From contig NZ_JADZ01000005.1 of the NCBI RefSeq assembly GCF_000518645.1, positions 248,001 through 312,000 on the forward strand: a stretch of DNA of 64,000 nt, read 5' to 3'. The position numbers were made by a program, and so were the translations under genes. The stretch's first letter is position 1, and each line of letters starts with the position of its first letter. Below, piece after piece: positions 58,812 to 64,000 of the stretch. This DNA is from Curvibacter gracilis ATCC BAA-807 (GTDB lineage Bacteria; Pseudomonadota; Gammaproteobacteria; Burkholderiales; Burkholderiaceae_C). The notes under the pieces are model-generated. The model saw only the letters and a list, made by a program, of their open reading frames with translations. It was not told the DNA's origin and made no database searches.

Positions 58812-59161
58812 GACGTCCTCCGTTCCTGCGGTGGCAGTGCCGACTTCTTCACGGCCCCCTTCAAGCGCCAGTCGTAGGCCAGACGCTCAAATCGGGCGCC
58901 CATATCGCTCACGCCATACAAGCGGTTCAGGAGCTCATGCACCTCGGCCGTTGGTCGCGCGTCCAAGCGCAGAACCGCCAGGCAGTCGTTCAAGTTGTTT
59001 CCGTCCAGCCGGCGCAGCTCGGTCAGGTCGAAAGGGAAGCGTCGGCCGTTGTACAGGCCGAGCAGCAAGGTGGCGCAGACCTTTGCACCGCTGTGGAATT
59101 CCTGAGCCTGTTTCCAAACACGAACCAGGGCTGCGAGTTGTTCTTGTGACGATGTATTCAT
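58808..59161 (-). CDS. Unknown phage protein
   Basis: A 117-residue mostly helical protein: LAALVRVWKQAQEFHSGAKVCATLLLGLYNGRRFPFDLTELRRLDGNNLNDCLAVLRLDA. I recognise similar proteins in phage replication blocks but know no function. ATGA overlaps on both sides. Confidence 0.7.
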   Translation of the reverse strand: MNTSSQEQLAALVRVWKQAQEFHSGAKVCATLLLGLYNGRRFPFDLTELRRLDGNNLNDCLAVLRLDARPTAEVHELLNRLYGVSDMGARFERLAYDWRLKGAVKKSALPPQERRTS

Positions 59162-59469
59162 GCCGCCCTCCGAGCAGGACGGGTGTTCATCGAGCGGGCA
59201 CGGGCTGCAGCTCGCTGGAGCTGGCCAGCCAGCTCTTCGGCCTCATTCGCAGTCAGGTTGAACTGGAGCTGAAAGGGACCGCTGGCAGCATTGACGTACA
59301 CCGAGGCATCGCCCCCGATGCGCCCATTGCGATACGAATAGACCCCCAGCAAGCTGCCCAGGTCTTTCTCCTCGGGGTGGCCCATTCGGCCGTGGTGCAG
59401 GGATGGCTTTTCCTCTTGCCAGTGGTTGCCGCCTGCATCGATCACAGGGGTCAGATGGAGTTTTGACAT
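59158..59469 (-). CDS. Unknown phage protein
   Basis: A 103-residue protein: SKLHLTPVIDAGGNHWQEEKPS, GSLLGVYSYRNGRIGGDASVYVN, then FQLQFNLTANEAEELAGQLQRAAARARS. A likely beta-rich domain followed by a helix. AGAAAGG ribosome site before ATG 59469. First gene of the coupled set that leads to the primase. Confidence 0.7.
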   Translation of the reverse strand: MSKLHLTPVIDAGGNHWQEEKPSLHHGRMGHPEEKDLGSLLGVYSYRNGRIGGDASVYVNAASGPFQLQFNLTANEAEELAGQLQRAAARARSMNTRPARRAA

Positions 59470-59557
59470 CGAATTGCCTTTCTTCAGGGTGAGCGAATCC
59501 CGCAGAGCCTGAAAACAGGCTCCGCAAGGGGTGTTTGTGGTTGGGGTTAGTCGGCGC

Positions 59558-59878
59558 TTAGCCGGGGTGTGGATCGGTCTCGAAAAGGTCGAGGGTTTGT
59601 GACAGAGGCATGCGGGTCGGCGTGTAGTCGGCCTTGGGCATGTGCTCCAACTGGTGCTGCAGGAGCGCGCGGCGGGTATGGCTGCTCAAGGGCAGCGCGA
59701 TGGAGGAATCTGGTGTAGCACTTGGGCTGATCGTGTGTTCAACCGTTGAGATCACGCTGAAGGTGTGACCGCATTCGTAGTTGCTGCAAACGAAGATCCC
59801 CTTGCGGGTGAGGTCAGTGACCTGAGTGCTGGTGCGCACGTGTGCTGCGGCTTTGCAGTGAGGGCAACGCATCCTCAT
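59558..59878 (-). CDS. ogr: Ogr/Delta-type zinc-finger activator of late genes
   Basis: A 106-residue protein with Cys5, Cys8, Cys31 and Cys36, exactly the C-x2-C-x22-C-x4-C spacing of P2 Ogr. Ogr activates the late tail and head promoters by contacting RNA polymerase. The C-terminal half is longer than in P2 (72 residues). In P2 it directly follows gene D, but here about 2.2 kb of immunity and accessory genes lie between them. Confidence 0.85.
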   Translation of the reverse strand: MRMRCPHCKAAAHVRTSTQVTDLTRKGIFVCSNYECGHTFSVISTVEHTISPSATPDSSIALPLSSHTRRALLQHQLEHMPKADYTPTRMPLSQTLDLFETDPHPG

Positions 59879-59958
59879 GAGGCCATCTCCACAAGAGGTG
59901 AAACCCAGTCAACGGAAAGTGCCGCTGCCGAGTTAAAGGTGAGCCAGTCGTAGAACAC
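59875..59958 (-). CDS. Possible 27-residue leader ORF before ogr
   Basis: GTG 59958 to TGA, reading FYDWLTFNSAAALSVDWVSP and LVEMAS. The stop overlaps the ogr start (ATGA), and AAGG precedes the GTG by about 6 bp. It could be a small protein or a translational-coupling leader. Too short for composition tests. Confidence 0.3.
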   Translation of the reverse strand: MFYDWLTFNSAAALSVDWVSPLVEMAS

Positions 59959-59971
59959 GCGGTACCTTCAG

Positions 59972-60178
59972 TCAGTTGGCGGTTGCGGCGTTCTTGGCGC
60001 GAAAGTCAGCGAGACCTCGCAGGAGCATCAGGCGTGACATTGATGCCAGTGAACGGGATTCGCTCTGGGCGATGGCCGCAACTTCAGCACGCTCTGCAGG
60101 CAGCAAGCGAATGGGGATGGGCTTTTCGGTGACGACGCCGCGTGGTGAGCGACGGGCAGCTTGGACTTGGGAGGTCAT
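59972..60178 (-). CDS. Small ribbon-helix-helix-like regulator
   Basis: A 68-residue protein from ATG 60178. The N-terminal 15 residues are basic; GVVTEKPIPIRLLPAERAEVAAIAQSESRSLASMSRLMLLRGLADF has the strand-helix-helix pattern of Arc/CopG-like regulators. It diverges from the repressor gene across an 82-bp gap, the position of the Cox-like lytic regulator in P2-type phages. Confidence 0.6.
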   Translation of the reverse strand: MTSQVQAARRSPRGVVTEKPIPIRLLPAERAEVAAIAQSESRSLASMSRLMLLRGLADFRAKNAATAN

Positions 60179-60260
60179 GTGGTGCGTTATCCTGTTTGTG
60201 GAACTAAAAATTGCACTGTCACGGCGATGATATTGCAGAAAACAGCATTGCGCAACAAAC
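60179..60260. promoter_or_regulatory. Divergent immunity-switch region
   Basis: The 82-bp gap between the ribbon-helix-helix-like gene (left) and the repressor (right). It holds three direct ATTGC(A/G) copies (60209, 60231, 60246) and the palindrome TTGCGCAA (60247-60254) directly before the repressor start. AT content is well above the neighbouring DNA. Operator role is inferred from position. Confidence 0.6.
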
Positions 60261-60758
60261 ATGAGTGAAGAAATCCGCAAGTTCATTGGTGAACGCCTCA
60301 AGTCCGAGCGCGAAGCCCTTTCTTGGTCTCAAGCTGCGCTGGCTGAATGTGCTGACGTTTCCAAGCGGGCGGTCGCTTCGTGGGAGGCCGGCGAGTCAAC
60401 CCCAGGAGCTGACGCACTGAACCTGCTCTCGTCAAAGGGGATCGATGTCCTATATGTTTTGACGGGCACCCGCATGACCCCTGCCGAAAGCTCACTGTCA
60501 CTCGAGGAGGCCGCATTGCTGGATGCATACAGGCGTGTTGACTCGCAGACGCCAACCAGCGTTCGCCAGGTCGTTGGACAACTAGTTTCCCTGTTCGCAC
60601 AGTCAGATTCGTCGCCACCCCATCAGACAAAACTTCCGATCGCATACCCCGGGCCACGGATTACCGTCGCCGGAAATGTCGGCCAACACATTGACGGCAA
60701 CGCAACGATCAGCGCACCTCAGACCTTTCACGTCGGATCGCCAAAGAAACAGAAGTGA
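60261..60758 (+). CDS. Phage repressor, XRE-type helix-turn-helix
   Basis: A 165-residue protein. The N-terminal XRE domain (residues about 7-62: GERLKSEREALSWSQAALAECADVSKRAVASWEAGESTPGADALNLLSSKGIDVLYVLTG) is a clear CI/C-type repressor; the C-terminal part (about 80-165) lacks a peptidase motif, so it is not a LexA-like self-cleaving repressor. It starts without a ribosome site, so a leaderless message is possible. It heads the rightward immunity island. Confidence 0.88.
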   Translation: MSEEIRKFIGERLKSEREALSWSQAALAECADVSKRAVASWEAGESTPGADALNLLSSKGIDVLYVLTGTRMTPAESSLSLEEAALLDAYRRVDSQTPTSVRQVVGQLVSLFAQSDSSPPHQTKLPIAYPGPRITVAGNVGQHIDGNATISAPQTFHVGSPKKQK

Positions 60759-60800
60759 CCGCTGCACTGATTCGACCAGTTTTCTATATAGGGAGTAGCT

Positions 60801-61274
60801 GTGGAAACAACAGCACTGAAATTCATCTACACGAACGCCAAGCGCGAGACCCGCGAGCATGTTGTTACCGGCTGGTCCGAGGTTGGCCACTACATCCAGG
60901 GCTTTTCTCAAACTGATCAAGGCCCACGCACTTTTCGCAAAGACCGAGTGGATCGCTACCTCGACGGATGCGAAGCACTTCTCACGAACCCCACTTCACC
61001 ACCGCCACCGCGCATTCATCGCGAGGCGAAATCCGATGATCGGCCCCATGTTCTTTTCACTGGGTTTCCAAAGGCACTCCGGGCTGATCTGGAGGCGAAG
61101 GCCTCAGAAGCCGGCCTTAGAGTCGTGAGCACCGTTACTCAAGGCCTGGTGTTTCTTTGTTGTGGGACCAACGCCGGCCCAGCAAAAGTAGAGAAGGCTC
61201 GCGCCCAACACGTTTATGTGCTGGACGAATCCCAGTTCTCTCTATTGCTCGACACCGGGGAACTACCGGACTGA
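60801..61274 (+). CDS. WYL-like plus BRCT domain fusion protein
   Basis: A 157-residue protein. Residues 5-60 (ALKFIYTNAKRETREHVVTGWSEVGHYIQGFSQTDQGPRTFRKDRVDRYLDG) read as a WYL-type domain, a ligand- or nucleic-acid-sensing module common in defence-linked regulators. Residues 80-155 (DRPHVLFTGFPKALRADLEAKASEAGLRVVSTVTQGLVFLCCG, HVYVLDESQFSLLL) read as a BRCT domain, which binds DNA ends or phosphoproteins. It lacks a DNA-binding HTH. It follows the repressor by 42 bp. Function unknown; a role in DNA-damage sensing or defence is inferred. Confidence 0.72.
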   Translation: METTALKFIYTNAKRETREHVVTGWSEVGHYIQGFSQTDQGPRTFRKDRVDRYLDGCEALLTNPTSPPPPRIHREAKSDDRPHVLFTGFPKALRADLEAKASEAGLRVVSTVTQGLVFLCCGTNAGPAKVEKARAQHVYVLDESQFSLLLDTGELPD

Positions 61275-61392
61275 CCTAGTGCTACCTCAACCTGACTACT
61301 TTTCATCCTTGTTCCAGCCCTGCAAAGAACTGTAACAAGACCGATGATCTGACCCGAATAAGGCGGACCAACAACACCGCCGGGAGATCAGG

Positions 61393-61533
61393 TTGGCTCA
61401 GGATTTGGATATTGGCCGTGACGTCGCAAGTCTCGTGGCTGGTGACTCTGTCACGCACATCGGCAAGTTCGTTTCACTCAATACCCGCGTGGGGCTGCAG
61501 GGTTTTTTTTTACCGCACTCGCCATCGTCATGA
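61393..61533 (+). CDS. Upstream half of a probable frameshifted membrane protein
   Basis: A 46-residue reading from TTG 61393, preceded by GGGAG: AQDLDIGRDVASLVAGDSV, then THIGKFVSLNTRVGLQGFF before LPHSPSS and a stop. Codons 61507-61512 read TTT TTA inside a T9 run (61503-61511), making the slippery heptamer T TTT TTA in the zero frame. A -1 slip would join it to the frame of the 61530-61736 membrane protein, giving one protein of about 114 residues. Confidence 0.5.
   Translation: MAQDLDIGRDVASLVAGDSVTHIGKFVSLNTRVGLQGFFLPHSPSS
61506..61512 (+). promoter_or_regulatory. Candidate -1 slippery site T TTT TTA
   Basis: The last seven bases of the T9-A tract, in the correct phase for -1 tandem slippage. 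GGGG at 61491-61494 lies 12 nt upstream, a spacing at which Shine-Dalgarno-like elements can stimulate -1 shifting. No strong downstream stem or pseudoknot is obvious by eye. Confidence 0.5.
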
Positions 61534-61736
61534 TCTTCCTGGCCGTGCTGTTCGGGGTCCTGGTAAACAACGGTGGCCGCCCCGTCATCGGTCCGGATCC
61601 TGCTGTGCTCTGCCATTTCGAGGGGAGCACGTACTCGCTGGGATCAATGATCGAGATGCTCGAAGGTCAGTTCAGGGTGTGCCAGCTAGACGACGGCACC
61701 CCCGTTTGGAGTGCCATGGACAGCGAAAGTAGGTGA
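61530..61736 (+). CDS. Small membrane protein, downstream half
   Basis: A 68-residue reading: the hydrophobic stretch IFLAVLFGVLVNN (part of a longer ALAIVMIFLAVLFGVLVNN when read from the slip site) is a membrane segment, then a soluble tail GRPVIGPDPAVLCHFEGSTYSLGSM, EGQFRVCQLDDGTPVWSAMDSESR. ATG 61530 has no ribosome site and lies within the helix, which favours the fused reading across the T9 tract. Function unknown. Confidence 0.55.
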   Translation: MIFLAVLFGVLVNNGGRPVIGPDPAVLCHFEGSTYSLGSMIEMLEGQFRVCQLDDGTPVWSAMDSESR

Positions 61737-61749
61737 GATTTTTGTTGTG

Positions 61750-61765
61750 CTGTATATTTAACCAG
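61750..61765. promoter_or_regulatory. LexA-like box
   Basis: CTGTATATTTAACCAG matches CTG-N10-CAG with an AT-rich centre, as in proteobacterial LexA boxes (one deviation in the right arm, CCAG for ACAG). A TATATT within it could be the -10. Binding is inferred from sequence only. Confidence 0.45.
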
Positions 61766-62094
61766 TGTTTTGCACTGTCATACAGCTCAGAGATCGAGGC
61801 CTGCGCTTGCGCCGGGATGAGTGGCCTGCGCCCATAGATGGGCGCCTCCAAATGATCGAGATGGATGCGCGCGTCTCCTCTTTTAGGCGGGCTACACACA
61901 TGGCGCAGTTGATCCAGATGCAGGGGATGGTGGCCATACCCGCTGTGGTTCTTGCCGACCCAGTGATGACTCATGTCGTTGAGCATGGTTTTGTGCTGCG
62001 AGGCATTCAACTGCACGTCGAGGGCGACCGGGTATGGGAGCATGAGCAGGTGTGGCTGGTGACTCCTGTCATTGGCAGCGGTGGCCGAGCCTAA
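61765..62094 (+). CDS. Unknown protein behind a LexA-like box
   Basis: A 109-residue reading from GTG 61765: FCTVIQLRDRGLRLRRDEWPAPIDGRLQMIEMDARVSSFRRATHMAQLIQ, then AIPAVVLADPVMTHVVEHGFVLRGIQLHVEGD, VWLVTPVI. If the LexA box is used, transcription would begin at or after this GTG, so ATG 61852 may be the true start. Two domains are suggested, a basic helical part and a beta-rich part. Its place beside the repressor recalls the SOS-induced antirepressor Tum of phage 186, but no sequence similarity is claimed. Confidence 0.5.
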   Translation: MFCTVIQLRDRGLRLRRDEWPAPIDGRLQMIEMDARVSSFRRATHMAQLIQMQGMVAIPAVVLADPVMTHVVEHGFVLRGIQLHVEGDRVWEHEQVWLVTPVIGSGGRA

Positions 62095-62105
62095 TCATCA
62101 TTCGA

Positions 62106-63182
62106 TCAGTCATCCGAACCGATGCTCGAGCTGTCGCCTGTGGCGTCGTCCTCCTGAGTCGTGTCGTCGGGGACAGCTCCCGTTTCCAGTTCGACGCGGG
62201 TGGTCAAGCCCCCGTCCCCGAGGTGATGATGCACCTTCACCACCAGCCATGCGGTGCCGTCGACATCAGACTTGAATCCCTTCACAGTGACCGGCGTCTG
62301 CGGCATCAGCTCTGGGCGGCCGAGGGCCAGCGTGAGTTCAAGCGTGGCCGCACCGCGCGCAATTCGGTTCATCTCTGCTCGGGCTGCGGCCAACGCATCG
62401 GCCTCACTGCCGTACGTGTCCTTCAGCCGCTTCTCGTGGCCCTTCTTGCCGACTAGCACACCGCGCCGGCGGGCTCGGCCAGCGTCGTGCCAGTAGGCCC
62501 GCACGCCGCTGTAGCTGTCGCGGTCGCTGATGTGGAAACGGTGCTGGTCGCCGTCGTCTCGGCTGATCGTGACCTTGGCCAGGGCCTGCCCTGAGCTGCT
62601 GCGCGTGCCGTTGATGGGCAAGAACACCAAGCGCTCCTTTTTGACGGTGGCAACGGCGTCGTGCTGGGTGGCCAGGCGGGTCAAGAAGTGCAGGTCACTT
62701 TCACCTGTCTGGTCGATGTGACCGATTTTCACGCTCGACAGCGCGGCATCCACCCTGCCCTGCAGTTCATGCCGCTTGGCAATGGCCCCCACGATGTCGC
62801 CCAGGGTGGTGCCGTGCCAGCTCTGATCGCGGCGGATGCGCAGGCTCTTGCGCATGTCGGCGGCCCGGGCGCGGATGTGCACCTGGTCGGGCGAGCCGCT
62901 GTGCTCAACCTCATCGACGGTGAACAGGCCCTTGTCGATCAAGGTCTGTCCCGCCCACCCAAGGCGCAGCGCGATCTCAGCTCCGCGAGGGGGCAAGCGC
63001 ACGGCGCCGTCGCTGTCGTTGAGCACCAGGTCGAGCTGATCGCTTTCATTGCCTCGGCACTCACTGAGTGACAGGCTTTCCAGGCGGGCATCGATCGAGG
63101 GCGTGATATCCCGGCCATCAATGGTCAGGGCGAAGTCAGGGGCGCGGTAGGGAGCGCGGTCCATGTACGGGTTGGTAGCCAT
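62106..63182 (-). CDS. D: P2 gpD-family late control / tail protein
   Basis: A 358-residue tail protein of the P2 gpD family, the hub that joins the tube to the baseplate spike (gp27-like fold). Seen: FALTIDGRDITPSIDARLESLSLSECRGNESDQLDLVLNDSD, GWAGQTLIDKGLFTVDEVEHSG, and the conserved DLHFLTRLATQHDAVATVKKERLVFLP. ATG 63182 overlaps the gpU stop (TGATG). The acidic/Ser-rich tail (DDATGDSSSIGSDD) is variable in the family. Confidence 0.93.
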   Translation of the reverse strand: MATNPYMDRAPYRAPDFALTIDGRDITPSIDARLESLSLSECRGNESDQLDLVLNDSDGAVRLPPRGAEIALRLGWAGQTLIDKGLFTVDEVEHSGSPDQVHIRARAADMRKSLRIRRDQSWHGTTLGDIVGAIAKRHELQGRVDAALSSVKIGHIDQTGESDLHFLTRLATQHDAVATVKKERLVFLPINGTRSSSGQALAKVTISRDDGDQHRFHISDRDSYSGVRAYWHDAGRARRRGVLVGKKGHEKRLKDTYGSEADALAAARAEMNRIARGAATLELTLALGRPELMPQTPVTVKGFKSDVDGTAWLVVKVHHHLGDGGLTTRVELETGAVPDDTTQEDDATGDSSSIGSDD

Positions 63183-63622
63183 CAGATCCACCAGTCCACA
63201 GGCCACGGCTCGCCAGGGTTCACGCCACCGCTGGCGTCGGCCAAGTTGTCGTCGACCCGGGCCAAGCTCAGGTCAAACGAAACGCGCCGCGGCACGCCCT
63301 GGGCCACAAACACCGATCCAGTCTCGCTGATGCCCTCGATCACCCAGGCCCCGTACACGCCACCGGCGCCGTCCACCATGGCCCAGGCCCGGCCGCTGTC
63401 GGCCATGTCGCGCAGCTGGGGCAGCGACTGCCTGGTGCCCATGAACTCGGGCACCTGCACGCCGGTCAGGTTGATCGTGTCATCACCAGGACCGACGAAC
63501 TGACGGGCTGGGCGCTGACCTACACGGGAGTTGCTGGGGTGGCGCCAGGTGGTCTGGCGCTTCAGTTCTTCAAAGGCCAGGGTGTTCAGACTGAACACGA
63601 ATTGGCCGAGGCTCATCATCAT
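63182..63622 (-). CDS. U: P2 gpU-family tail protein
   Basis: A 146-residue tail terminator-class protein: SLGQFVFSLNTLAFEELKRQTTWRHPSNSRVGQRPARQFVGPGDDTINLTGV, then GVYGAWVIEGISETGSVFVAQGVPRRVSFDLSLARVDD. It lies between T and D as in P2. Three ATG codons follow each other at the start; the first is used. Confidence 0.92.
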   Translation of the reverse strand: MMMSLGQFVFSLNTLAFEELKRQTTWRHPSNSRVGQRPARQFVGPGDDTINLTGVQVPEFMGTRQSLPQLRDMADSGRAWAMVDGAGGVYGAWVIEGISETGSVFVAQGVPRRVSFDLSLARVDDNLADASGGVNPGEPWPVDWWI

Positions 63623-63635
63623 GGTGGGCTCTCTT

Positions 63636-64000
63636 TCAATCGATATCGCTCATGCTCGACAGCACCCGCGACCGGGCTGCCCTGTCGCGGCGGTCTAGCT
63701 CGGCCGACACCGCGCGGGCAATGGCCTGCGGGTCCATACCCGGGGTGGCGTTGATGGTGATCTGGTGGCTGCTGGCCGGTGCAGCGGCGGCAGATCCGCC
63801 AGCACCGGCCTGGCGGGCCGCCATCACCGGGCGCTGGGCCAGTACCAGGGGCTGGGCATCGGAGCCAAGGCCATCGGCCGCCATGGAAGCGCCGGCGACG
63901 GCAGTGCCCGCCATTGCCAGCACCGCACGGCGCACCAGGTCCTGACGCCCGGTGATGCCCAGTGCGGTGCCCTCGCTGATGAAGCCGCCGACCTCCATGA
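63636..64000 (-). CDS. T: Phage tail tape-measure protein gpT, C-terminal end
   Basis: Partial: the gene enters from the right edge and ends at 63636; about 121 residues are visible. FISEGTALGITGRQDLVRRAVLAMAGTAVAGASMA and the Ala/Gly-rich linker before HQITINATPGMDPQAIARAVSAELDRRDRAARSR are typical of P2-type gpT C-termini. The ATG at 63998 is internal to the frame. The tape measure sets tail length and the order T-U-D is that of P2. Confidence 0.88.
   Translation of the reverse strand, partial: MEVGGFISEGTALGITGRQDLVRRAVLAMAGTAVAGASMAADGLGSDAQPLVLAQRPVMAARQAGAGGSAAAAPASSHQITINATPGMDPQAIARAVSAELDRRDRAARSRVLSSMSDID

Noticed and set aside
61412-61732. A third-frame ORF of 106 codons over the frameshifted membrane gene
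   Set aside because: Highly basic, Arg/His/Pro-rich shadow composition; the other frames give a coherent soluble domain and a membrane helix.

Overview
This is a 64 kb window of GC-rich DNA from a betaproteobacterium, most likely order Burkholderiales (Comamonadaceae or Sphaerotilaceae-like). That placement rests on GC content, gene families and neighbourhoods (PadR/FadH, MmsA-ACAD-MmsB, dapC-pilU-dapE-prmB, yejABEF, FabI, several chemoreceptors); the species cannot be named from the sequence alone. Bases 1 to about 49.9 kb are ordinary chromosome. From the 3' end of a tRNA-Ser gene at 49,900-49,989 to the right edge lies the left part of a P2-like prophage.

Chromosomal layout. 1-5,109 is an acyl-CoA catabolic block: an acyl-CoA ligase cut by the left edge, a citryl-CoA lyase family protein, a PadR regulator, 2,4-dienoyl-CoA reductase (FadH) and an NTF2-like protein. 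A promoter with two palindromes lies between padR and fadH. 5,208-9,717 holds three toxin-antitoxin modules (Phd/VapC, MazEF, DUF3018/MazF), interrupted by a chemoreceptor and a LysR regulator. 9,879-13,562 encodes lower valine degradation (MmsA, acyl-CoA dehydrogenase, MmsB). 13,679-15,892 is a GGDEF/EAL protein with both catalytic motifs damaged. 15,976-20,493 is a lysine-biosynthesis operon, dapC-(pilU-like)-dapE-prmB. 20,747-25,652 carries a chemoreceptor, an ABC-F ATPase, a DUF697-like protein and a VOC protein. 25,785-31,391 is a yejABEF-type peptide importer. Then follow fabI, a signal-bearing LigE-type DNA ligase, an Arg/Lys/Orn decarboxylase, NfeD plus stomatin, a membrane protein coupled to an MGDG-synthase-type glycosyltransferase, a third chemoreceptor, a periplasmic alpha-carbonic anhydrase, a cupin, a serine hydrolase with a divergent LysR gene, an outer-membrane-like protein, a DUF2164 protein, a citrate-type MFS transporter and a second PilU-like ATPase.

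Prophage (49,990 to beyond 64,000). A tyrosine integrase lies next to the tRNA. A long leftward block of overlapping genes follows: AlpA-like, small unknowns, a cytosine-5 DNA methyltransferase with five internal repeats, a dNMP kinase, a primase-helicase and an Ogr-type zinc finger. The tail genes D, U and T are at the far right, also leftward. Between these blocks is a rightward island: phage repressor, WYL-BRCT fusion, a small membrane protein reached across a slippery T9 tract, and an ORF behind a LexA-like box. This island (60,261-62,094) and the repeat-bearing methyltransferase are the most unusual parts of the window.

All family assignments are from reading the translated sequence. No database search was possible.
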